NCBI GenBank assembly: GCA_015257665.1
Contig: JABZJS010000007.1
Location: forward strand, 1 to 43,859
Direction of reading: 5' to 3'
DNA length: 43,859 bases
Source of the DNA: Nanosynbacter sp.
GTDB lineage: Bacteria > Patescibacteriota > Saccharimonadia > Saccharimonadales > Saccharimonadaceae
Shown here: piece after piece, positions 34,805-42,993 of the stretch
Layout of the letters: every line of letters begins with the position of its first letter
How positions within the stretch are numbered: position 1 is the stretch's first letter
Translations under genes and position numbers: made by a program
Notes under the pieces: generated by a model
What the model was told of the DNA's origin: nothing
Seen by the model: only the letters and a program-made list of their open reading frames with translations
Database searches by the model: none

Positions 34805-35380
34805 TTAGCGAATCTCCTTATCAAGTGTCTTCGTGAGTGCCTTGCCACCACGCGGCGTGACAGCGAGAGAGATATGCCACGTACCTTTGGGTAATGATCG
34901 GGCGGGCACAGAGAAGCCAGCACAGGTGGAATATTCTGGTTGGTAGATGATGGCAGCGTGCTGCTCAGAGCGCTGCTCGCTACTAGTGATCGTCAGCACG
35001 CACTGACCAGAAGAAAAGCCTTGTTCTCTCAGCTTAGTAGTCACAACGACCGTTTCGCCTGACTGCTCAGCAGAGAGCTCAATATGCTTCACTGACGTTG
35101 GGATTGGCGCGGGCTGAGCCTGGGTGGTGCGCTGCTGCGAGGTGTCTTTGGTAGTATTCGTATCGTGGTTTGTGTTGCTGTCTAAAAATGATTCTTTCGT
35201 GGCGGCATCGGTCTTGTGCTGCGTTTGTTGTTGGGCTGGCGTTGGCTCGTCTGACAGGGGTGGTAGCGAGGCGGGGCGCGTTGCGATATAGGCACCATAA
35301 CCACCAGCGGCGACGAGCGCAATGCCAATACTAATGATGAGCGTGAGACGTTTTTTGGATAGAGTACGTAATAATTTCAT
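34805..35380 (-). CDS. Small membrane-anchored secreted protein paired with the ChW protein
   Basis: A 191-aa protein I do not recognise. A Lys/Arg-rich start (MKLLRTLSKKRLTLII) precedes one hydrophobic segment (about 11-32), then a Thr/Gln/Asp-rich linker (about 35-95) and a beta-rich domain (about 97-191) with two Cys that may form a disulfide. I chose ATG 35380 because a positively charged signal anchor begins there; a GTG frame reaches 35410. A minus-strand TGcTATAGT (35417-35409) is the probable promoter. It probably works with the ChW protein encoded directly downstream. Confidence 0.7.
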   Translation of the reverse strand: MKLLRTLSKKRLTLIISIGIALVAAGGYGAYIATRPASLPPLSDEPTPAQQQTQHKTDAATKESFLDSNTNHDTNTTKDTSQQRTTQAQPAPIPTSVKHIELSAEQSGETVVVTTKLREQGFSSGQCVLTITSSEQRSEQHAAIIYQPEYSTCAGFSVPARSLPKGTWHISLAVTPRGGKALTKTLDKEIR

Positions 35381-35485
35381 AATGCTTGTGCTATTAGTGT
35401 TCCATGTCACTATAGCATAAGCGTCATAAAAAGGGAAGGTGGAAGATGGAATATCAAAAAATCCTTGTATAATCCTATCTTCTCA

Positions 35486-35578
35486 ATGGTATATCAAAAC
35501 CCTACCAATTCTCGTATCGCTCTGTTTTTTTATCACCCTCTCATTCAAGACACCACAAAGAGTACTGCTTCTCTATAA
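35486..35578 (+). CDS. Possible 30-aa micro-ORF with its own -10 element
   Basis: ATG 35486 opens a 30-codon frame, 12 nt after a plus-strand TATAAT (35468-35473), the same geometry as recognised genes here. The peptide (starting MVYQNPTNSRIALFFYHPL) resembles nothing I know, and an ORF this short is expected by chance. Confidence 0.2.
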   Translation: MVYQNPTNSRIALFFYHPLIQDTTKSTASL

Positions 35579-35607
35579 ACATCAACCCCTCGTGCTAGCA
35601 CCGAAAT

Positions 35608-37044
35608 TTATGCCACCGGTGGTACCGGTATCGGCGCGTGGTAAGCCCAATAGGTGCCAAAGGTATAGTACAGCAAAATTGCCCCGCAGCCAAAGAATAT
35701 AAGGGCGTGAAATACCTTAGCCGAGGTAGTATGGAACCAAATATACTTGCGTAGCCACACCCCACAGGGGATGAGGAGCACGAGTAGCGCCGTAAAGTAA
35801 CGCCCCTGCACTCCATCGGCGTAGTATGCACCAGCACCAAAGCGAATTGGTAGCAGCGCCCAGGCGGTGTACATCGCATATGAAACCGCCGCAATAAAGA
35901 CGGCAACAGTAGTGAGGTTGGCCGCGGCTAATCGACCAGCAGCTGGCGCTAGTGCTTGTTCCTCAGCCTTATCACGTTTGATGAGTGCAAGAAAGACCAG
36001 TAGAAAGAGTGGAATCAAAACAAAGAGCGGCAGGTGATATTTGAAGCTTGAGAAGTCGCCCACACTACCACGTACTACGATATCGGTGTAGCCAATGTTT
36101 GGATTGATGTAGGTATTAAAGAGGATACGGATAAACCCGAGTGGATTATGATGCAGTGGATTATCGGCTGCGCCGGATGAAAGGAGCGCACCATCATAGA
36201 TCTTTTGCCAGATGAGCAGTGCCGCCAGCGATACAATGCCAGCGCCCGCGATCAGCGCCCACTTGTGTAGGCTGAAGGGGAGCTTCTTGAAAAGTGATGG
36301 CAGCTTCGGCAGCTTGGTGTTTGGGATGAAGAGTCGCCCTGGCAAAAACAGAAGCGGGAAGAGCAGTAAACCATTAACCGCCTTGGTCAGTGCCAGCAGC
36401 GCCGCTATAGCTAAGAGGCCAGCGACTTGCCGGCGGCGGATCGGCGTCTCTTGGGTGTAGAGGTTGAGCGTCATGGCGGTAATGAGGAAGATTGCCACGT
36501 TCGTCATAACGTCGCTCGAGAGTGAGGCGGCGAGATGAACCATTAGTGGTAACAGCCCTACTACTGCAAAGACCCACTTACCAATCCGCACCCACTTGAT
36601 AATGAAAAATACACTCAGCGCATAGAACAGCAAGTTTGCAATTCGCCCAAAGAGAATCGTCAAGCCCGTCGATCCATTGAAGAGATTAGCAATAAAAATA
36701 CCAAGCGTTTGCGGCGCATGCATAATGGGTGCGTAACCCACGGCACTGTTACATTTGCTTGTCTTGAGTTCTGAGCGGTTGATAGGGCGCGAATAATCAG
36801 CGCTGATATTGCCATGATACACTGATGATGCTCGGCCATTAACATCCACTGGGTAGGTGCAGCGCTTGGACTCGAGGCGACCATCAGCTAGCGCATACGC
36901 CCGCAAGTAGTGCATATTCTCATCACTCACTGATAGCTGCGGCACAAAAAACGCCGACAATAAGCCAAACAACAAACACAGCGAAAGAAAGACCCGCTCT
37001 GGCCGTGCAATAAATGATTCGAATGATGCCCAATATTTCTTCAT
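35608..37044 (-). CDS. DUF2142-type polytopic membrane protein
   Basis: A 478-aa protein with about ten membrane helices. FVPQLSVSDENMHYLRAYAL near the N-terminus is the region that marks DUF2142 proteins, which resemble membrane glycosyltransferases with an exported loop; an acidic pair there would be the catalytic candidate. Function is unknown, but genes of this type cluster with surface glycan genes, as here. I chose ATG 37044 because a TATAAT ends 10 nt before it, with TTGCTC 17 nt further upstream; a longer frame reaches 37113. Confidence 0.75.
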   Translation of the reverse strand: MKKYWASFESFIARPERVFLSLCLLFGLLSAFFVPQLSVSDENMHYLRAYALADGRLESKRCTYPVDVNGRASSVYHGNISADYSRPINRSELKTSKCNSAVGYAPIMHAPQTLGIFIANLFNGSTGLTILFGRIANLLFYALSVFFIIKWVRIGKWVFAVVGLLPLMVHLAASLSSDVMTNVAIFLITAMTLNLYTQETPIRRRQVAGLLAIAALLALTKAVNGLLLFPLLFLPGRLFIPNTKLPKLPSLFKKLPFSLHKWALIAGAGIVSLAALLIWQKIYDGALLSSGAADNPLHHNPLGFIRILFNTYINPNIGYTDIVVRGSVGDFSSFKYHLPLFVLIPLFLLVFLALIKRDKAEEQALAPAAGRLAAANLTTVAVFIAAVSYAMYTAWALLPIRFGAGAYYADGVQGRYFTALLVLLIPCGVWLRKYIWFHTTSAKVFHALIFFGCGAILLYYTFGTYWAYHAPIPVPPVA

Positions 37045-37054
37045 AACACGCCTG

Positions 37055-37083
37055 ATTATAGAGCACAAATCACAACAGAGCAA
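37055..37083 (-). promoter_or_regulatory. Promoter of the DUF2142 gene
   Basis: On the minus strand, TTGCTC (37083-37078), a 17-nt spacer, and TATAAT (37060-37055), ending 10 nt before ATG 37044. Confidence 0.7.
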
Positions 37084-37117
37084 ATTATGGTCTAAATCGC
37101 AGGAAATAACCAACCAG

Positions 37118-37126
37118 TGGTATACT
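37118..37126 (+). promoter_or_regulatory. Extended -10 of the flippase gene
   Basis: TGgTATACT ends 10 nt before ATG 37137, with no ribosome site between them. Confidence 0.65.
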
Positions 37127-37136
37127 AAATAAGATT

Positions 37137-38363
37137 ATGCAATCTAAAAATTATATCTGGAACTCTATCGGCTCCTTTTTGCAAAGCGCCATCTCGCCAG
37201 CGCTCCTGCTACTTATTACGCGGCTTAATGGCATTGCTGAATCGGGAATTTTTTCCTTTGCGCTGTCGCTCTCGGTGGTATTTTGGGCGATTGGCTTGTG
37301 GGGTGGGCGCACCTACCAGGTGTCGGATGTGCGCAAAGAGTTTAGTAGCAGCAGTTACCTTGCCGTCAAGCTCGTGACGTCGATTGTGATGATGGTGGGT
37401 GCGGTGCTGTTTTGCGTGGCAAATCAATACGATGCCGTTAAGTCGAGTATCATCATCGCGCTCGTACTCTTCAAGGCGCTGGAGGCAGTGGCTGATGCAC
37501 TCTATGGTGTGCTGCAAATCCACCACAGGCTCTACGTTGTTGGCTATTCGCTTACTATCAAGGCAGTGGGTGGTTTTGGAGCATTTTTACTCGTCGATAT
37601 GCTTGTGCACAGTGTGCTGTGGGGGGTAATAGCAATTGTGATAGTCAATGCTCTCATGCTTGTGTTGTACGATTGGCAACAGGTACAGCGGTATGAATCT
37701 ATTCAGCTTCATATCGATCATCTCGTGCCTAAGCTGCGTCATGTTGGTATGATCATGCGGCGCTGCGCACCAGTGTTCCTTACCACATTTTTGACGATGT
37801 TTTCGCTTAATATTCCGCGCTATTTTCTCGATACATTCCACACGCACGAGATCGCTTATTTTGGTATTATGGCTATGCCTATTACCTTACTCTCACTATT
37901 TATTACCTTCATTATTCAGCCCAATATTGTGCAATTGTCGGAGCTCTATCATCAGCAAAAGCGCCTCGAGTTCCATGCTTTGGTGAGCAAGATTATCCTT
38001 ATCGTCTTGGGCATTAGTGCGTTGACACTGATTGCGACGTGGCTGGTTGGAGCACCGCTTCTTACTCTCATTTTCAATGCACGCATTACTGATTATCGCA
38101 CTGAGCTACTCATCATGGTAGTGGGAGCGGTGGCTAATGCGCTGGTGTCGATTTATATCAATATCCTCACTGTGCTGCGCGAATTTAAGGGGCAGTTCTA
38201 TATACTTTTGCTGAGTAACATTGTACTCACAGTCGTGTCATATGGTGTGGTGCAGCACTATGCGATGCTGGGCAGTGTGCTGTGTTTTATGGTGGCAGGT
38301 ATCATCCAAGCGGCGCTACTCGCGGCAGTTTATCGCCGACAACTGTGCTCTATGACTGCGTAA
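37137..38363 (+). CDS. Wzx-like oligosaccharide flippase
   Basis: A 408-aa protein with about 12 membrane helices. It begins with NYIWNSIGSFLQSAISPALLLLITRL, a typical opening of MOP-superfamily Wzx flippases, which move lipid-linked sugar units outward. The length is normal for the family. A near-leaderless promoter precedes it, divergent from the DUF2142 gene. Sequence in this family is poorly conserved, so the substrate is unknown. Confidence 0.85.
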   Translation: MQSKNYIWNSIGSFLQSAISPALLLLITRLNGIAESGIFSFALSLSVVFWAIGLWGGRTYQVSDVRKEFSSSSYLAVKLVTSIVMMVGAVLFCVANQYDAVKSSIIIALVLFKALEAVADALYGVLQIHHRLYVVGYSLTIKAVGGFGAFLLVDMLVHSVLWGVIAIVIVNALMLVLYDWQQVQRYESIQLHIDHLVPKLRHVGMIMRRCAPVFLTTFLTMFSLNIPRYFLDTFHTHEIAYFGIMAMPITLLSLFITFIIQPNIVQLSELYHQQKRLEFHALVSKIILIVLGISALTLIATWLVGAPLLTLIFNARITDYRTELLIMVVGAVANALVSIYINILTVLREFKGQFYILLLSNIVLTVVSYGVVQHYAMLGSVLCFMVAGIIQAALLAAVYRRQLCSMTA

Positions 38364-38835
38364 GGTAAGTGGATGATCTTCATTTGCTTGGAGGTGGAGC
38401 TATTAATTGTTTTTATGAGAAGTATCAGATTTTATTATTAATCGCCTACCTAAGTATCAAAGATCTCTTCACACTCCCTCCGACGAAGTAATAAAAGGGT
38501 TGAGTCTACGAGACACCGACCTCTTGTGCTGGGATAAAATCGATCATTACAATTGATTGTACACCTCTATCTGGTGGAGCGATGAGAAAGTGGGGTTCTA
38601 TCTAGTGCTAAGAAAGAGGGGTTATGAGATCCAAGTTTTTCTGACTCACTTACTTGGCAAAATTGATTGCAACGATATCCTGAGGAGGTGAGAGGTTTAA
38701 CGGTGCTATATGATTTTTTAAAAGGGGTAGGGTAGCTCTTCAGTGTATTTTTTGTCTCACATCGACCATACGATTTCATATATTTCAAAAAGCTTACGCT
38801 AACTGTGCTATAATAGCGGAAACAAAGGAGGGTAT
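38364..38835. other. 472-nt gap without a recognisable gene
   Basis: No frame here looks like a real protein; a minus-strand frame at 38567-38905 runs into rmlD and reads as a shadow. Two sites resemble strong ribosome sites (AGGAGGTGA at 38683-38691 and GGAGGTGG near 38391) but precede only very short frames. The rmlD promoter lies at its 3' end (38806-38814). Confidence 0.5.
38806..38814 (+). promoter_or_regulatory. Extended -10 of the rmlD operon
   Basis: TGcTATAAT ends 21 nt before ATG 38836. Unlike most genes here, a good ribosome site (AAAGGAGGG, 38824-38832) lies between them. Confidence 0.75.
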
Positions 38836-39693
38836 ATGAGCAAGGGGATTGTAATATTGGGTTGTAATGGCCAAGTGGGGCGGGCGCTCCAGGAGGTATA
38901 TCCAAAGGCGACAGCGCTAGGTCACCAGCAGCTCGACATTGCTGATGAAGAGCAGGTGCTTGGGTATGATTGGTCGGGTGTGGATGTCATTATCAACGCG
39001 GCGGCGTTCGTCAATGCCGATGGATCCGAAACACGTGAAGGCCGCGCTAAAGCCTGGCAGGTTAATGCCGTTGGCCCGCGCAACCTCGTCAAGGTAGCGC
39101 TGGAGCATGATATTACACTGGTGCACTACTCATCCGACTATGTCTTTGATGGGACGAACAAAAACCATGGCGAGGATGAGTTGCTCTCACCACTGTCGGT
39201 CTATGGTGATGTCAAGGCAGCAGGAGATCTATTGGTTAGCCTTGCGCCACGTCATTATGTGCTGCGTGTTTCGTGGGTGATTGGCGATGGGCACAATTTC
39301 CCACGGACGATGAAGCGCCTGGCCGACATGCGCATTAACCCTAAGGTTGTGGATGATCAATATGGCCGGCCAACCTTTGCGTCGGAGATCGCGCGCGCCA
39401 CCAAGCATTTGCTAGACGCCAAGGCTGAGTATGGTTTATACCACGTTTCTAACTCCGGGCCGATCAAATCGTGGGCAGAGCTTGCCGAGGATATCTTCGA
39501 ATATGCAGGGCACGATCGCGATAGGGTTGTAAAAGTGTCAACACAAGAGTATAGTAAAGACAAGATTCCGTTCGCACCTCGACCAATGTATAGTGATATG
39601 AATTTGTCGAAGTTGCACAACACAGGATTCATCAGTGAGAGCTATCAGCCATTACTGGAAAACTACGTAAAAAACATAGCAGCGGTGGAATAA
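38836..39693 (+). CDS. rmlD: dTDP-4-dehydrorhamnose reductase
   Basis: A 285-aa short-chain dehydrogenase that makes dTDP-L-rhamnose in the last step of the rml pathway. The nucleotide-binding GCNGQVGRAL is at residues 9-18; the NAAAFVNAD, SSDYVFDG and the catalytic YGDVK (Tyr-x3-Lys, near 129-133) match the family, as does the ISWVIG-like LRVSWVIGDG. It is normal length. It is transcribed with the GT8 gene starting about 16 nt later. RmlA lies 3 kb away; rmlB and rmlC are not in the window. Confidence 0.93.
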   Translation: MSKGIVILGCNGQVGRALQEVYPKATALGHQQLDIADEEQVLGYDWSGVDVIINAAAFVNADGSETREGRAKAWQVNAVGPRNLVKVALEHDITLVHYSSDYVFDGTNKNHGEDELLSPLSVYGDVKAAGDLLVSLAPRHYVLRVSWVIGDGHNFPRTMKRLADMRINPKVVDDQYGRPTFASEIARATKHLLDAKAEYGLYHVSNSGPIKSWAELAEDIFEYAGHDRDRVVKVSTQEYSKDKIPFAPRPMYSDMNLSKLHNTGFISESYQPLLENYVKNIAAVE

Positions 39694-39709
39694 AGGAGAG
39701 AGGCAGGCC

Positions 39710-40738
39710 ATGCCCAGAGTCAAAAAGAAAATCTTAAACGTCTTGTATCAAAGTGACGATAACTACGCAGTGGTGAGTGCGATTTCGATCGCATCACTGC
39801 TTGAGAACAACAAGACACTCGATGAGATTCATATTTTTTATTGTGGGTATAAGCTAAGCAAGCAAAGCAAAGATCGCCTCAAAAAGTTGGTTGAAAAATA
39901 CCCCAACGCCTATTTGACATTCATCAATCCCAACACGTATCACAAGAAACTACAGAAGCTAGGTGTCAAGCCGTGGCATGGTGTGTATGTGACGTGGCTC
40001 AAGATGCTAGCACTGGCCGATCTTGACATCAAGACCGATCGTGTGCTCTACCTCAACCCACACACGATCATTACCAGCTCCCTTGATGGCTTGCTGGAGC
40101 TTGATTTTGAGAAAAATATCATGGCACTGGCCTACGACACTCTCACCAATCAGCACAAAGCAACGATTGGTCTCCAGCCTACCGATGGCTATTACAACTG
40201 TGGTATCATGCTCATCAATCACAAAAAATGGCTCAAGGATGATGTATCGAGTCAAGTCGTTGAGCACCTATCGAAGAAAAGCGACTACGTCATTGCCGAT
40301 CAAGACCTCTGTAATGTTATGTTCCGAGGACAGATTAAGACGCTCGATATTGCCTATAATTTCTCTAGTGCGTTTTATGCTTATCGGCCGCAAGATCTAC
40401 TGCGCATTAATAATCTTAAGCAGCCGTATTTTTATAGTTACGACGAGATTATGACTAACTATTACAGTCCCAAGATTATCCACTCCCTCTATGGTATTCA
40501 GGGTAAACCATGGGAAGTTGGCAACAAGCACCCGAACCGGCTGCTGTGGCAAAAGTACTTTGCACTCACTCCATGGAAAAACACCGAGCTCCCACACGCC
40601 AAGAAAACACTGGTGTGGTATCTGTATGATGTCTTACCTCGCCCAATCTTTATGCAGCTATACATCATGGCAGTGGAGCGCAAATTTGCTGAAGTCGATA
40701 AAGAAAAAACCGAGACTACTGAAGCAAACGTGAGGTAG
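39710..40738 (+). CDS. GT8-family glycosyltransferase lacking the DxD motif
   Basis: A 342-aa protein of the GT8 (LPS galactosyltransferase, glycogenin-like) family. Recognisable blocks are SDDNYAVVSAISIASLLEN (15-33), YYNCGIMLINHKKW, ADQDLCNVMF, and the C-terminal IIHSLYGIQGKPW with the third metal ligand His. The metal-binding DxD that usually follows RVLYL reads NPH here (116-118), so both Asp are lost while the other motifs remain. It may use a metal-free mechanism, or be catalytically dead and act as a partner protein. A terminator follows. Confidence 0.85.
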   Translation: MPRVKKKILNVLYQSDDNYAVVSAISIASLLENNKTLDEIHIFYCGYKLSKQSKDRLKKLVEKYPNAYLTFINPNTYHKKLQKLGVKPWHGVYVTWLKMLALADLDIKTDRVLYLNPHTIITSSLDGLLELDFEKNIMALAYDTLTNQHKATIGLQPTDGYYNCGIMLINHKKWLKDDVSSQVVEHLSKKSDYVIADQDLCNVMFRGQIKTLDIAYNFSSAFYAYRPQDLLRINNLKQPYFYSYDEIMTNYYSPKIIHSLYGIQGKPWEVGNKHPNRLLWQKYFALTPWKNTELPHAKKTLVWYLYDVLPRPIFMQLYIMAVERKFAEVDKEKTETTEANVR

Positions 40739-40753
40739 CGTATATAATAAAAC

Positions 40754-40784
40754 AAACCGGCTCGAGGAAATCGAGCAGGTTTTG
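40754..40784 (+). terminator. Terminator after the GT8 gene
   Basis: A stem of about 12 bp with one mismatch (40754-40765 pairing with 40771-40782), a 5-nt loop and a TTTTG tail. Confidence 0.75.
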
Positions 40785-41100
40785 TCGTGCGCTGCAAAGA
40801 GTAATACTTCTTGATGTAGAATAGTGTAAATTTTTTACGCTCTTACTATCATGTATATTGCTCAAGACAGCGCGTTATCTAAAACACTCATATGTAAAAA
40901 GTGAAAACCGATTTTCGCGTCCATCATCTCGTCTATGATGAGGCTGGGATTAGCTAATAGAGGAAATAATAAGTGAATTACTGCTAATGAATGTATTCTC
41001 AAGTTCTACCATACAGTAGTACAAGAGCAAAGAGACACTAATTTACCATAAAATAACCGCTATTTTTTATAGAAGTGAGAAGATGTTCAAATTGCATTAA
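40785..41100. other. Gap between GT8 and GT2 genes
   Basis: About 316 nt, AT rich, with no supportable gene. A small AT-only hairpin (41050-41066) with a T-rich 3' side could weakly end transcription from either side. I see nothing else. Confidence 0.5.
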
Positions 41101-41916
41101 CTACGACAACAACTGATGAATGCGCGATGTAATATGGAGCCGCGCTGCCCGAGCGGCTTTATGCCAGCCAACCGATGCGAAGCGCTGAGCATAGCTATTA
41201 TATACTGCATTTTCTTCTGCAAAGCGCACGCCGTCTTTTGACTTTTCTTTGCTTGAGAGCGACTGGGCAAAGCGTCGGTATTGGAAGGTCTCCTTTGTGT
41301 CAAAAGCAAGCACTGCACCATCAAGAATGAAGTCAAACACCAAAACAAGATCCTCTAAGATGGTATATGTTGCATCAAAGGAATATCGCTTGAGCGTCGC
41401 TGTCTTCCAGACGATCGATGGGAAGTAGAGCCAGTCGCCATGACTCAGAGACGTTGCAAGTTTTTCGCCCGAGTAAAGCCCTGATTTATGAGGTTGCAAA
41501 AATCGCTTAACACGATCAACCAATGGGAGATATAGCTGCCCCTTATCATTAATCACTTGCACTCCTGGCTGATAAAAATCTGCCTCACCAATTGTCTGTA
41601 GTGCTACCGCTACGCACTCCGGCAAGAGCCGATCATCACACCCCACAATCATACAGTGCGGTGCCGTTACATGTTGGACGGCAAAGTTGAAGTTATTGGT
41701 AATGCCGAGGTTTTTCTTGTGTCGGATATAGGTGATGCGTGGGTCGGCGAGCTTTTTGTAATAATCACGTGCTTCGGTCGATGGGTAGTGGTCATCAAGA
41801 ATGGTTAGGTGCCAGTCGTCGCTCGTCTGAGCCAAGACAGAGTCAACCGCTTCTTTGAGTAAGGCAAATTCACCCCAGTAGGGGATGACGATATCGAGTG
41901 ATTTATTTTTTGTCAT
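41101..41916 (-). CDS. Glycosyltransferase family 2
   Basis: A 271-aa GT2 with LDIVIPYWGEFALLKEAVDSVL, LTILDDHYPSTE, the NLGITNNFNFAVQHV region and MIVGCDDRLLPECV as the DxD-type motif (CDD). I chose ATG 41916, which overlaps the DUF2304 gene by 14 nt and starts the conserved sequence; the frame extends upstream to 42045 but that part lies inside the DUF2304 gene. The acceptor is unknown. It is the last gene of the three-gene operon starting at 42978. Confidence 0.87.
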   Translation of the reverse strand: MTKNKSLDIVIPYWGEFALLKEAVDSVLAQTSDDWHLTILDDHYPSTEARDYYKKLADPRITYIRHKKNLGITNNFNFAVQHVTAPHCMIVGCDDRLLPECVAVALQTIGEADFYQPGVQVINDKGQLYLPLVDRVKRFLQPHKSGLYSGEKLATSLSHGDWLYFPSIVWKTATLKRYSFDATYTILEDLVLVFDFILDGAVLAFDTKETFQYRRFAQSLSSKEKSKDGVRFAEENAVYNSYAQRFASVGWHKAARAARLHITSRIHQLLS

Positions 41917-42262
41917 GAGCCGAGAGTTTAATTGACAGTTCTTGATGGAGGTCGCGCACGCGGCGTTCGTTTTGGTCAATCCGCTGGCGCTGCGTGTTGA
42001 CGATGTAGAAGAGTAACACGATCGCTGTCGTCTGGACAATATCAAACAAGCTCAACTCCGACGAATCAAACGGTGGGTGACCAATCGAAATATTATACAG
42101 CGGGAAGCAGCTCAGCAGCACTGCCATCACCACCAACCACATCACCACTTGGTGGCGTAAGCGAGTGACGGTGATTTTATTTAGTTTGTATTGGGTGATG
42201 ATGTTGACGAGCGCCAGGAGAATAATTGGCACATTGAGCAAGACAAGAGCAAAATATCTCAT
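41903..42262 (-). CDS. DUF2304 membrane protein
   Basis: A 119-aa protein with three membrane helices (about 4-22, 38-58, 70-90) and a charged helical C-terminus. This topology and the position between DPM-like and GT2 genes match DUF2304 proteins, which commonly accompany dolichol- or polyprenyl-phosphate glycosyltransferases. It overlaps the DPM-like gene by 4 nt (ATGA) and the downstream GT2 by 14 nt. Probably a membrane partner of the polyprenyl-phosphate enzyme. Confidence 0.75.
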   Translation of the reverse strand: MRYFALVLLNVPIILLALVNIITQYKLNKITVTRLRHQVVMWLVVMAVLLSCFPLYNISIGHPPFDSSELSLFDIVQTTAIVLLFYIVNTQRQRIDQNERRVRDLHQELSIKLSAHDKK

Positions 42263-42978
42263 TCGAAGAGCTCCGTTAAGCGTTGTTTGAATAAGCGTTT
42301 GACGATATTGATGGCATTCCAGTTGTTTTGACCTTTAGCACGGGAGTAGTCGGTGTAGATTGCTTTGATGGGGTATTCACCAATTGTCATTCCCGCTTGC
42401 TTGGCACGCCAGATCATCTCTGAGCAAAACTCGTAACCAGTTGACTTCCAGTCGAGATTATCAATAGCCTGGCGCGAATAAATACGTAAGCCCGACTGCG
42501 AGTCTGTTACATTGATACCAAATAAGAGCTTAGTAATCAAACTCAAACCTTTATTACCCAGCACCTTCGTCTTAGACATACCAGTGCTGTCAATGAGACG
42601 ACTACCGATGAGCAAATCAGCTTGGCGCTCATCGATCTGCGTGATACCTGCCAACACATCCTCTGGCGCGTGCTGACCATCGGCATCCATCGTGGCGGCA
42701 ATATCATATCCATGCTGTCGAGCATACGATAGACCAGTTAAGGTTGCGCCGCCCGCACCAGAGTTAAGGATATGATCGATCGTAATGGCACCACCTTTTT
42801 TAGCTTGAGTAAGTGTGTCGTCCTTCGATCCATCATTTACTAGCACGACATCAATTGTATAGCCAGCTGCCTTGGCTTTGGCAAAGACTCGCCTGGATTG
42901 TTTGATCACGTCCTTGATGACCGTCGCTTCGTTGTAGGCTGGGACGATCACACACACCGTCTTAGTATTCGTTTTCAT
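42259..42978 (-). CDS. DPM-like polyprenyl-phosphate glycosyltransferase (GT2)
   Basis: A 239-aa GT2 with VCVIVPAYNEATVIKDVI, VVLVNDGSKDDTL and the DADGQHAPEDVL DxD motif, followed by IGSRLIDSTGMSKTKVLGN and a GLRIYSRQA segment. This is the dolichol-phosphate-mannose synthase group without C-terminal membrane helices, probably using undecaprenyl phosphate. The DUF2304 gene next to it likely gives the membrane anchoring. Its promoter is directly after the rmlA stop. Confidence 0.9.
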   Translation of the reverse strand: MKTNTKTVCVIVPAYNEATVIKDVIKQSRRVFAKAKAAGYTIDVVLVNDGSKDDTLTQAKKGGAITIDHILNSGAGGATLTGLSYARQHGYDIAATMDADGQHAPEDVLAGITQIDERQADLLIGSRLIDSTGMSKTKVLGNKGLSLITKLLFGINVTDSQSGLRIYSRQAIDNLDWKSTGYEFCSEMIWRAKQAGMTIGEYPIKAIYTDYSRAKGQNNWNAINIVKRLFKQRLTELFE

Positions 42979-42987
42979 ATTGGTATT

Positions 42988-42993
42988 ATTATA
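42988..42993 (-). promoter_or_regulatory. -10 element of the DPM-like operon
   Basis: TATAAT on the minus strand (42993-42988) directly follows the rmlA stop codon (42994-42996) and ends 9 nt before ATG 42978. Confidence 0.65.

Noticed and set aside
38567..38905. 112-aa minus-strand frame before rmlD
   Set aside because: It begins inside the conserved NAD-binding segment of rmlD on the other strand and has no motif or good start site.
41050..41066. Hairpin between the GT8 and GT2 genes as a terminator
   Set aside because: The stem is six A-T pairs only; too weak to call with confidence.
41917..42045. Upstream extension of the GT2 gene ending at 41101
   Set aside because: It overlaps the DUF2304 gene in a different frame and the GT2 core begins at ATG 41916.
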